Below are positions 44,401-56,000 of a stretch of DNA of 64,000 nucleotides, piece after piece (position 1 is the stretch's first letter; each line of letters starts with the position of its first letter). The stretch spans positions 108,161 to 172,160 of the forward strand of contig BCKC01000007.1 in the NCBI GenBank assembly GCA_001600455.1, written 5' to 3'. The stretch is from Endocalyx cinctus. Its lineage: Eukaryota > Ascomycota > Sordariomycetes > Amphisphaeriales > Apiosporaceae. The position numbers and the translations under genes are program-made. The notes beneath the pieces are model-generated. The model did not search any database. It was not told the DNA's origin and saw nothing but the letters and a program-made list of their open reading frames with translations.

Positions 44401-46475
44401 ATCATCGACAGTCTGCAACCGTCTTGGGGATTCTATATCAGCATCATATGCATTGCAGTGGTACTTCTACTCAACGTTGTTTGCCCAGAGGTTCGCCGTT
44501 CGGGATGGAGACGGTCTGTCGCGGAAGTCAGAACTGGGGAAACGGTATCCCATCGGGTAGCTCGTGGAGAAATCAAGATGCATCGAGTTCAAGATGGCCC
44601 AAAATGGTGGGGACAAGAGTTGTATCACGGAATGGCGTTATCTATGGAGATGCTACATCAGCCGGGTTTCTTGGTCATGGCTGTCTACTGTGCTTGGGTC
44701 TACGCCGAGGTTGTACTGATTATCGTGGTAAGAGTTGCCATTGTTCAAACATTGTATTGGAAACTGCTAATAAATTCTAGCTTTTGGGATCATTGACCTC
44801 GAAGTACTACCGGTTTCGACCTACCTACGTTGGCGCTTGCGTGTCATCCGTAGCCATCGGTGCACTTGCGGCCATTCCATTTCAAAAGGCAAACATTTTC
44901 TCGAGGGCCAGAAACATGGGCCCACAAACCAACTTGATGACCCTCAATGAAAAGCGAATGTCTTGGTCGTCCCATTTACTACGTCGTGCTATATTTATCA
45001 TATGCTTACCCATCGCTGGAATACTATACGCCGTCGTTTCAATGGGCTCCGTCGTCCACGTCGTTTTCCCGTGTTTGTTCGCTGGGGCAATGGGGTTTTT
45101 ATCTTGCCTTGCAATTTCGGAATGTAACGGACTCATGATGGAAACTTGGGATTGCTCCGATCTGCAGCCAGGTATGACGGGTCACCCAGGCTCCCACGGA
45201 GACCAGAAGAAACGCACCAACTATTCGTCGTTCCCTCGAGTCACGGCGGGGTGGAACACAATCCATACCATTGGTTTTATCTTTGCGGCTGGATCCACCG
45301 GTATAGGTGGCCTGGCCACTCGTCGTCTTGGACAGAGAGCCGCGACGGGTGTGACGGCAGGTATTCTCTTGCTGCTGTCTGTCTTGCTTCTCGGAGTTCT
45401 GCTACGGTGGAAAGACGCGCAGATTATTCCAGACTGCAAGTGCTCGGAGATGGATAAATGGCGAACTGAGCGTCGAAGCAGCGCTCACCAGTTCGCCTCC
45501 GCAGTCGCGGAAGCTAAGGCTTCTGGTAGAAAAGATATGCCCAACCCGCACGAACACGAGGTTGGCTAGCGGCCAGTCGTTATCGGCAACCCATCCGAGA
45601 AGGTTCGCCACATGAGTATTCTCGAGATGGGTTCCATGACTCGGTGGACGGAGATTCGCAAGAAGAACCGATTAATTGACGATTACGCTTGCTTGGATCA
45701 CCAAGTGGTGAGATTAACCCGGGACGAGATTGAACGCCGAGGAAATGAATTCCTCGACGAAATTCATCATTCGACCGAGAAACTGGGAGACGTCGTCCAT
45801 AAACTCAGCAAGCAGAGCCTGGGAAGCAAGCATGGTAGTGACAATATGAATCCAGATGGAAAAGGGGATGTATCTAGCGCCAAAATAGCAAAAGCCAAAG
45901 GATCTGGAGCTCATCGTCATCATCCAACGCAGTCTGGTGTTCATTCTGACGGCGAACGTGCCAGAGGTCAAACGGCGAGGGAAGAGCCCGACGAAACGAT
46001 GTCATCAATGGATGGTGGATCGGATGACGATTATGGCCATATCCGCCAACCTGTCGACCGCCACCACGAATCTCACGCAATTTTCGGGAACTCGTCGCGA
46101 TACGCTGAAGGTGACGAGACGAATGCAGGACCATACAACGCTATTAACAAGGGGAAAATGCCATACTCTGAGCATGATTCGCACAGAGCTCACGGCCACG
46201 CAAGTAAGGTCCGACAAGCCGATACGTACTACGAGCAAATGCGAAGGGAACACGCGGATCACGGACATCAGAACAAAGTTAGGGCGGCCGATACAGAGCT
46301 AGAGGAGCTGGAGCGAGCTCACGCCGAGCATGGCCACCAGAATAAAGTGAGACCGTTCCTGACAAACCAGGAGATTCTACAGAGAGATCACGCAGAACAT
46401 GGGCACCAAGCCAAAGTCAAGCCAGCTGACTTGGACTTTGTTGACGTCAATCTGGATGATGGAGATGCAAAATGA
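41488..46475 (+). CDS. MFS transporter with long disordered tails and two in-frame TAG codons (candidate RNA-edited gene)
   Basis: Exons 41488-44727 and 44781-46475; the 53-bp intron has GTAAGA donor and TCTAG acceptor. Read through both TAGs the product is 1644 aa. Residues 1-790 are disordered. The MFS domain starts near 792 (KWFVASVACISTALIGVLVG), with HGRKPY in the TM2-3 loop. The first TAG is codon 893, within the segment STWR-TAG-ALLFPRGLMGFALGF, so an unedited product would end after about three helices. The second is codon 1343, in HEVG-TAG-RPVVIGNPSEKV, after the last helix. The frame is intact on both sides of each. HG-x-KVR repeats occur both before the first stop (about residues 218-275) and after the second (about 1546-1630). 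TGG is the likely ancestral codon at each place. Explanations: A-to-I editing of UAG to UGG, readthrough, recent pseudogenisation, or sequence error. DHA1/polyamine-transporter-like; substrate unknown. Confidence 0.85.
44159..44173 (+). promoter_or_regulatory. Hairpin presenting in-frame TAG no. 1
   Basis: GGAGA (44159-44163) pairs perfectly with TCTCC (44169-44173). The 5-nt loop TAGGC starts with the stop codon at 44164-44166. Confidence 0.6.
45562..45576 (+). promoter_or_regulatory. Hairpin presenting in-frame TAG no. 2
   Basis: TTGGC (45562-45566) pairs with GCCAG (45572-45576), four Watson-Crick pairs and a terminal U-G. The loop TAGCG starts with the stop codon at 45567-45569. Confidence 0.6.
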
Positions 46476-47782
46476 AATCCTAAAATTGTCTTTTTTTTTG
46501 TTTTCTTTTTCTTCATAGGTAGTAAGATTGCTGACGGAAGGATGCGGCTGTAGACAGAGGAGGCTGACATCATACAAGAAACCGGAGGAAAATGTAAATT
46601 ATCATGACCAACACCTTCAATAGACATATAACAGAATCAAGATCAAATATTCGCACAATCATAGTCTACCCTCGGTTGATTTCGGCAATATGATAAACAG
46701 CTACCTTGTAGATATATTATATAGTAAATCCACCTAACTATGACTTTATTTATTCAATTCAGCGAGGCATTCAGGTGTTTTCAGGTAGATCAAAATGAAA
46801 ATCATATAGATCAATACAACGAACGCACTGTGATACTTAACCGAATCTGGTTTCAGGTGAGAAGGTGTACGATGGCGGTGGGCGTATAATAGTACACACT
46901 AACGAGTGACGTCTATCTACTGTACACCAGGTTTAAAGAAGAGGTCAATGACCCCCCCAAACTACACGTGACTAAACGAATTCAATTCCCTAGGTATAGG
47001 TAAATTAAAGGGATAAGTGTATAACCCCCTTGCCCTGTAATATACATACGAACGACGATTCGGATCTATTTCCGTCGGAAGATGAAAAAGCCGCGGGAAG
47101 GAAAGAAGAAATAGTTCTAGGTGTATGCAGTATACTAGTGGTGTACATACACAGTAGGTAGGGTACGAGAAGAAGAAGAAGAAGAAGAAGAAGCAAGCCC
47201 AGCCCTGCCCTGCATAGATTTGGAAATCAATGGAAGGAATTGAAACCATACCCAAGATCCTTACCACTTATCGTACGCACATCGAGATACCCGTCTCGTC
47301 GGGAACTACACTAATACAAAAGAATCAAAGGGGTGGCAAGGAAGGAAGGGGGAAATAGTTGTTAAAGCAAAAAAAAAAAAAAAAACATTGGTACAAGTAA
47401 GAGATCAACGGAATCTTAACGATGTCCCGAAAGTGACAAGGGGGAAAGGGAGGACGGGGGTTCGAATCCCAGGAAATCTCAACAATTCAATATATCATCA
47501 TTCATTCATTCACTCTGCCTTTTTCCTAGTTATTATACCATGTTAATATCATATAAGACCCTCGAAACTATATATATATCCATATATATAAAATCACGCC
47601 ACTTTTTTCTTTGTTTGGTTTTGTTTCTGGGTGGGGTGGAACACCCATCTCCGGTAAGCCCCCCCCTGAACCTGGTTTATAAAAACCTCCCTGAACGATT
47701 GGAATACAATAGTACATAGTAGAGAGAAAAATAATATGATACCAGCTGGGGGATTAGTGGGCCGATCTCTTGATTGACTCGT

Positions 47783-47823
<41 letters not shown>

Positions 47824-50800
47824 GGACGCAACTCTTTCATACTACGCTACAATACAACTATCCTAGTTCTTACCTGGCCGTTTTTTTTTTTTTTTTTTAT
47901 GATGAATAGGATAGGGAACGAACCAGATTTATGAATGGTGATGTACGCGTAAAAAGGTGTTACAGATTTTTGAAGGCCAAGAATATGGGTTTTTACTTAC
48001 CTTTTTTTACTTACGCTGCGTGGATGTCATGGGGCGGTAGAAGAAAAAATGACTTTTTTTTTGATGTGTTGTAAGCCCACCTTTCGTCTGGTCCCTACGT
48101 GTACTCTATCTATTTTTTTTAAAAAAAGAAGCGGTGATGTACTGTAGTATGGTATGTACAAATCTCCATTTATGTACTTAAAGAAAAAAGCGTCGGTCCC
48201 GATGCTTCTCGACTTCTCGACGATGACGATGGGTGTATCTTCTTTCTTTCTTCACTTCTCGTAAGAGGCACAGCAGAGCACAGCGTAGCAGCGAGTGTGT
48301 ACAGTTTCAGTTGTTACTTAACAATATATACATAACACATACTATGTACTTACAACTACAAACCCCGGGAAAGGGGTGGGGGGAGGATTTTCTCGCTCGG
48401 CACGAAAAAAAAAAAAAAAAAAAAAAAACGTGGGAAGCCGAGATGGCCGAGATGGCAGAAGAGAGAGAGGGAGAGGGAGAGAAAAGACAAGACTTTTTTT
48501 TTTTCCTTTGAAAAAATATGAGCCTCCTGACGTCATGTACACATACCCCATCACTAACACCAAGAGATCTAGGATTTTCCTAGATAGGTAAATAATAACG
48601 TACCTTTTTTCTTTTCTTTTTTTAAGAGGGGGGGGGGGGGGGGGGTGGGAGGAGGGGGGCCAAAGTGGAAAATAGAGAATGGGAAAAAAAAAGGGTGAGT
48701 CAGAAAAGAAAGATATTGTCAGCCATGCTCGGTAAGTTCGGTCAAAGGGCGAAAGTATACTATTACGCTATGATTACTTTATGCGCGATGACTGCAGCGT
48801 GTCGGTAAATTTATACAACGTTCTATCTATATATGGAGAAATACAGAGAGAAAGAGAGAGAGAGAGAACGCCCGAGATTTACCGTTGATAAAATAAATAC
48901 CTTGTAGCCTCTCCCAAATACCCGTTATTGGGTAGAGAGAAAGGCTGAACTAAGGAGAATCCGAGTGTTATCCGGGATCAGCTCGGCAAGGGGCATGTGA
49001 TTGACCGTATAGTACAGTACACTACTTATATTGTATACCGGTTGTATACACGTACGTGGTATATGTAGTTTGTAGGTAAGCAAGCAAGCAGAGTCCTTTA
49101 AACGTTGTCGAAAGGGGGTTTAAGGTGTACACAGTAGTATGTGTACGCATAAGGTGGGGTGGGTGTGGATCCTGGCGAGTGTTTGAACGAACAACGAAGA
49201 TGATGAAACTGAAAATCGATCTTGAAATTGTATCCATGAACATGTCCACGGGTGTACGGAGTATGTATAGGTACAACCTTTTCATGGATTGTAGTTTGTC
49301 ACCATGCGTACACTAGTTGTGCACGACTACTGTGTAAAGGATGGTCAATAATGAAGTACGCCTTATTATGATGGATTCAAATTATAGACATATTGCGATA
49401 TACAGTACGCTAGAAGGAGATCGAACCAAGGGTCTTTGTTCTCGCACTTTTCCGTCGGTGAGTGTTAGATCGCAATCCGGTGGGACGAGGTTGGTTGGGT
49501 ATACCAATACGTTGATGAGTTTCAAGTGATAATAAAACGGCGGGGTTAAAAGTTATCTTGATATTATTAATCTTAGCCAGTGGGTTTCTTTTCTTTTCCT
49601 TTTGGTCATTTTGTAAGTAGTTTGGTATGGATATGTTTGGTTCGGAATAAGTGCCGCGGTGGACCTGAAAAAAAGATGATAGAAAACGGGGCTCAACAGA
49701 CAGGTAAACAGGCTTCAATTCAATAATTTATTTTATTGATTTTTATTGATTTTCTTTTAATATTACGCGGTGGATTAAAACATTCAAGCTGTTTTCCATA
49801 TGACGAAGAAAGCGCTTTGTTTTTTTTTTTCTCCATCGACGGTTAGCCGCATTTTCGTTAACCTCGACAAAAAAAAACCCGGCGCCGCCTTTTGTCCTTT
49901 GTCCTCCCCCTTGCTTCGGTTGATTGAGTAATTTGAAAAAAAGAGATATTACACCACATAATTGATTGTTATTCATGCATTGTGAAAGAAATGATAATTA
50001 AAAAAAAAAAAAAAAAAAAAAAGGACATGTCATAAAATATTCTAGAATAATACATTGTCAGGTTGTTTCGTTTTGTTTTATGCGCTAGTCTAGGGATCGT
50101 ATAGATAGATCATGCATCTCGGTGTAGACCTTGCGGGGGCCTTTTTTTTTTAATACACTTTGACGGCGACGGGAAGGTCCGCAACGGGGTTGAATGGATA
50201 ACTACGGTACGCTACGTGGTATATACTACACGGTCCTAACTGTGTGTATACGTATATACGTACACTATGGAGACCGGAAGAAAACCCGTTGAGTAATTCT
50301 CCCTTGTCAGTGGTCAGAAGAAGAAAAACATCATTTCGTCAAAATAGAAAAAGAAGGGGGGCTTGGCTTGAATGTTTGACGTTTATAGTATACTGTTAAT
50401 AAAAAACCGTTTTGTTCTCATAACCAATCAATTCAGGAAACAAATAAAAAGAAATGAAGCAAAACATATATGTATACTAAAAAAACAACAACAAGGCAAA
50501 CGGGTACACGATGCGATGCGGCAGTGAGAGAGATATATACTATATACTATAGAAAACCCAAGCTGGGGGGGGGCTATACTCGGAAATGTCTGATCGCGCA
50601 TGCATGAGATCGGGATCTTACATGGCATAGCCTCGATTTGCAGTTCGTAAGATGGGAATTAATTGATTGATTGATTGATTTTGATGTGATGTGATGAAAT
50701 GGATGGAGAGATGACTACTGCAAGTATATTATACTACGTACAACTTAACAAACATACTTAGCTGCCAAGTAGGTATACATACGTGTATACATGTAGTATA

Positions 50801-53000
50801 TGCCTAACTCTACCGCATGCTACGTACAAGTATACTTTACCAACCGGGATCTTTTTTATTATGATCATTTTGTTTCGTTTGCCTCATTCTCTCTCTTTTT
50901 TTTTTATCCCTCTCGTTCATGATTCATTAGGGACAACGGATCCCGGAAAATTCAAGTCAGGTAGGTAAATGGTATAATATAGGTAGCACCGAATAGGTGG
51001 CTTTTTGCTGCCAAATTCCAAAATCCTTCCAACCGCACGCAATAAGCCCGTAGACACCCCCGACGGAAAGGGAAAACAAAAAAACATATCGATGAAGGGG
51101 GATTCTTTACCTCTTGCAGTTAAGTGTATTGTGATGCCGTGCGATGCGATGCAATGTGCTTGCTATTATATGTGTAAAGTGTGCGTATATCTGTGCATAG
51201 TTTCTCTCTCACCCTCTCCGTGTCTCCGCCTCTCTCATATATTATAACCCCCCCTTGAACAATTAGACGTATCGGCGACTACCGCGTAACTTGAACACTC
51301 GTTCGTAGGAGTGACTCGTCACCTGCATCCACCAGACGCCGAGCTGAGCCGTAGGATGGATGGAGCCCGACCCGATCACGGTCACGGCTTAACAGGGGGG
51401 AAACATAAAAATAATAAAAAACAACCACTCAGGATACTCCTTAAAGCTTTATTTGCCCACCTAAAAAAAAAAAAAAAATAAGTACCACGGAAAATTATTC
51501 GCAGTTTCTCTTCTTTTTCTTTTAACACTCATCTCCCACTCTTCTAGAATAATTCTGCAAGAGGGGAAGGAAATGACAGGTACCGAATAGAATGCGGAGA
51601 TTCATGAACTGCGTAAACTGCGTACATACAGGTATACTATTACATCAATTTTCAAGCAGGGATAGAAAACGAAAGTGAAAATGAGGAAGATTTGATAAAC
51701 CTCATATTGTATGCATTTTTCTCGTATCTACATTTCTTCACATTTCGGTTTTTTTTTTCTCCTACATTGATATACCACCTGTAACTCGCTTACCGATCCA
51801 AAAAAGGGAGAAGAGAGGAAAGGATTCGTAAATGAAATAAATCATCTCACAAAAGTTAGATCCTGCAATGCATCTCACGAGCAAGCAAGCAAGTAATCAA
51901 TTAAGCAGAAAGGGTCCTTTCGACCTCGTACCTGTTCAAGGATCATGGCTCGAGGCATTTTCCGACCTCGTCGGACTTTTTGTCTTGAGGTCTCGTGGCA
52001 CTGCTCTTTTTTTTTTTTTTTTTTTTTTTTGGTTCTGGTTGTCCTAGCTGACGAAAATAGTTGCATGGTACAACGAGGATACATAAAGTAAATTCATCTA
52101 CCTGCGTGGCGTAGGCACACCCCTTTCACCGTTATCCAATGGGGGGTAGAAACCTCCTACAGCATGCAGTACTTATTCTCTTTTTTTTTCCTCCCTTTTT
52201 CCCTCTCCCTCTCTCGTACCCAAGAACCTGTGATAAGTGGGAACATATCGATCGTCGGAATCAAGCCACAGGGTTGCACTCGGTTCCCATAGGAGGTGAC
52301 ATCAAGGATTCCCATCGCATCTTGGAGGGCGGAAAAGTGTGGGAGCAGCAAAGAAAAAAAAGAAACAAATGGAAGTGGAGGGTACTTACTACGTAGATAG
52401 CTATATCGCCGAACTTATTTTTATTTTATTTCTCTTTGCTATTTAGAGTACCTACCACGTAAGAAGGAAGAGTATCAGCATTCGTCATTACCTGCTTGAC
52501 GACGGTAACAAAGCCATGTTAGATATCTGATTCAGATCTAAGCCTCGTCGTTTTTCTTTTTTTGGTCGTTGCCGATCCTATGAGGACAACAAGAAGAAAA
52601 AGAATTATAAATACCATTTCTATTTTATAGAATTTATATATGCAGATATATATTTTTTTTCAATTCATGGATGTCGCCGAATCTTTTTGCGGTGCTGACG
52701 CTTTAGCGAGAGCTATCCAATAAACCCGAGCCACGAGGTAAGATCCCGAACTTGGGCTGGGCTGACAAACAGGGGTGTTTTTTTTTTCTTTTCTTAAGTT
52801 ACTGTTGAAATGTGAGAGGAGGGAAACACACACACGCGCATAACCCGCCGCGCGCAAGCCTAACGGTTACGCCTTCGCCTCCCGGGGTTGCGAGAAAAGA
52901 AGCGAGAAAAGGGGGGGTTAAGGCAAGAAGAAAAAGAAAAGAAAAACGGGCAAAATTATGGACGATTACTTAAAAGGTTACAGTGCATTTTCATTCCACA
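46476..53000. other. Gene-free, homopolymer-rich region, part 1
   Basis: No coding gene supported. Contents: (AGA)n at about 47168-47193; A or T runs of 15 or more near 47371, 47786, 47881, 48405, 50000, 51463 and 52010; an 18-G run at 48628-48645; (GA)n at about 48846-48870. Open frames of 60-102 codons run through these tracts and show no domains. Confidence 0.5.
47168..47193. repeat. (AGA)n trinucleotide microsatellite
   Basis: About eight uninterrupted copies of AGA. Confidence 0.8.
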
Positions 53001-56000
53001 CAGCAAGTTTAACCCCTCCCTTTCAACAATGCCATAGGGCAGGCTGCATTTTGCAGAAATCCTTCTTTTTTTTTTTTTTTCCCCTCCTCCCTCCCCAGTA
53101 ATAAAAAAAAAAAAAAGATGTGTTTTAGTATATCGACGATAATTACCGCAGCAGCAGTCTGGCGTGAATAGACTATCTTACATACATAATGTACGCGGGC
53201 ATCCCGTCGTGCTTCGCTCTGCACGGTAGGTGATTGGGCTGAGAAGGAGGGGTCCAAGGGGAAAAATGAAGTGGATCGCCGGCTGGTCGCCGCGGAGCAC
53301 ACGCAAGATAAAAAAAAAAAGATTATATATTAATATTTTTGCTGCAAAGTGAATTGTATGATATGGTGTGCAAAAAAAATGTAACCCGTGAAGTTTAACA
53401 TACGCTCGCCTTGCTTCCAATAGATGCCGGGGTCGTCGTTTCTTCTTTTTCTTTCATCGATCTTCCTTCTCGGGGCGAGGAGGAAAGAACACGAGGATTG
53501 GGAACCGTGAAAAAAAAAAAAAAAAAAAAAAAAAACACACCTTTTCCTCCCCAGCTTATTCCAGGAATTTGCCGATGGCCATGCCATTTCTAACTCATAC
53601 CATACGCGCATTTCGCTCCTACACTACGTATTGTGCGCACGTACGTATGTACCTACCTGTATGCAGCACCATGTCCATTGCGAGTCCTACGTAGACGGAC
53701 TTTCCGCTGCAATAAAGCTGCATGATGATGAGTGAGAGTCGTCAGCTTAGTTGAGAAGAAAGAGGAGTAAAGAGAAGAATCCTGAAAAAAGGATCGATGA
53801 TAGTTGCAAAGATGCAGCTTGTGTGTGGCATCGTATACGGGTCGCATTTTTTTTTTTTTTTTTGGTTGTTACTTTTTGTAAGACATATCAATACTTACCC
53901 ATTCACCACCGTTCTGACTAAGTGCGAACTATCGTTCATGTCGATTACTTTCTTTCTCGTGGTAACGTGAGAAGAGTGATGATCTGACTTTCCCAATTCG
54001 GGGCAGGAGGGCGGAAAAGATGGTGTGCTTGTTACTCTGTTCGGAAGAACTGCTCGCTCGATTCTGATGCGGTGCAATGACACGCTCGCACTTTAGTAGA
54101 ATGCGCAACAGGATGGAATGAGAAGAAGGGGGTGAAGGGGTAAAATACATCACTACTTCGACCAACGAGAACCGGCTTACGAGAAGGGAGGAGAGGAAAT
54201 AGAAAAAAAAGAAGGGGGGGTATATAACACCCCACGTTTTTATTCACTACTTTAGATCTTGACTCTCTTCCTTACAGATCAGACGATCACACGTAAAATT
54301 CGGAAATGTTCAGAGCCAAGAGGGGGTAGGACTTTAAAAATCCATTGGCTGGAAGTAAGGGTCTGATTTTTTTTGTTGTAGCATATCATTTTAGGTCATG
54401 CAATATTCATCCTCTGTTAAGGAAGACGAGAGGAGGAGAGGAAAAGAAAAATTTTGGCGGTCTCTTATTAGGCGACCGAGATCTGACCAGATAAATTAAT
54501 TACTGCATGCGCACAGTTATCGATGCGTGCGGAGAGAACCGTGTTGATCCTCAAAGCTGCATAGATGATCAAAGAGGCGAAGCAAGGTGGCAGCGAAGCG
54601 TTGGAGCTATATGCAAAGTCCTAAATAAAAAATGCAAGGAAGAAAATCAACCATAGGTTCGTATCGTTTCTTTCCTACCACACACCCCCCCTTTTTCTTT
54701 TTGTGTTGCTTTTCTACGATACCCCCAATGCTCGGGTAACCCTACCGTTAATCAGATGGTCGTGGTACGGTCGCCGACGTAATGAGATTGCATATCGCGA
54801 ACTCGTCAGCGTATTGCGAGCGTATCAGATTCGGCCTACATAGTCCCTCGTCGAGCACGAGGTCGAATCACGTAATACTCTAAAAACTGGGGTGGTTGTT
54901 ATTTTGTCAAACATGTTTTATAGATATCACAGAATATTTTCTTGGATTCCCACCTATCAGCTTTCGTTATTTTAATAGTTACATATAAAAGGGAAGGAGA
55001 GAGAAAAAAAAAATAAGGGGAAGAAAGAAACGTTGGTACGATCAAGTAAGAACTCGAGGGTTGTAACATGTTCACACGAAAAAAGCACAGGGGGGGGGGG
55101 GGGGGGGGGATCGGTTTTTATTCGATCTCAGTCGAATCGAGATGACATCTCTGAGAAGAACGCGATTCAGGGAGAACACGGTAAGATCTTATTTACCGAA
55201 TATTCACAGGACTTTTCTTTTCTGAAAGTAGATCATGCCGTTCCCTTGGGTCAAAGCTGACCACCCTCCTGCCCCCTTTAGCGTGGGCTTTCGTCGTTTA
55301 CTGCTTACCACTCGATCTCGTAATATCGACGAAGGATTTTCTTTTATTGAATCCATGGGGATGAATGTCACCAAAGTAAAAAGTAAGAAAAAAAAGAAGA
55401 AGAAGACCGAGAATGTACGGAGTTTTTCACTGTGTACTCCGTAAAGAAAAAGTTATACAACGCCATGAGGCAAGGGGTGCGAATTTGGACCGGCCGTGGA
55501 GTATCATGTCAGTCAGACTGACGTCGCGCCGTGCCGTCTATAAGAGCTAATGTACATATATACTGCTAATATACTATGTAGGGATGGGGGGAAAAAAAGA
55601 ATATACGGGTGACAGGGGAACGAAAAGACAAAATGAACGTTTTGGTCTTTTTGCGAGCAGGGGATTAGAGAGAAACACAAGGAAAGCACACCGGCATTAC
55701 AACATCCGCGTGGTTATTAAAAAAAAAAAAAAAAAGAAGGCGAAGCAAACATAAAATAAAAAAAAGTTTAGTATTTTTTTTTTCTTTCTTTCTTTTCCTG
55801 CTATCAAAAACTCTCCAACGTTGTGCGCCGTTGCTGCAAGTTTGACAGCTGACCCTTTCCCGGGTTGTGAGATATCGTAAACGTGGTATTCTCCAGTTTC
55901 TATATTGCGTACATGCTCATTGGCTCCGGGAGCCCGAAATTTGGATAGTGCATATCGAAATTCGTGACGTGTCTTGTGCTGGTCTTCCCTTGTTCTTCTC

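Noticed and set aside
45561..45602. Possible 42-bp intron removing the second TAG
   Set aside because: Too short for a fungal intron, non-canonical donor GTTGGC and no branch site. The segment reads as normal coding if TAG is Trp.
41488..46475. RIP as the cause of both TAG codons
   Set aside because: TGG to TAG fits the RIP direction, but thousands of other susceptible sites in the gene are unchanged and no other nonsense codon exists.
47399..47482. tRNA-like stretch: GAGAT...GGGTTCGAATCCC...ATCTC
   Set aside because: It has a good B-box-like core, but the T stem pairs at only three positions, there is no A box or D arm, and the acceptor pairing fails after five bases.
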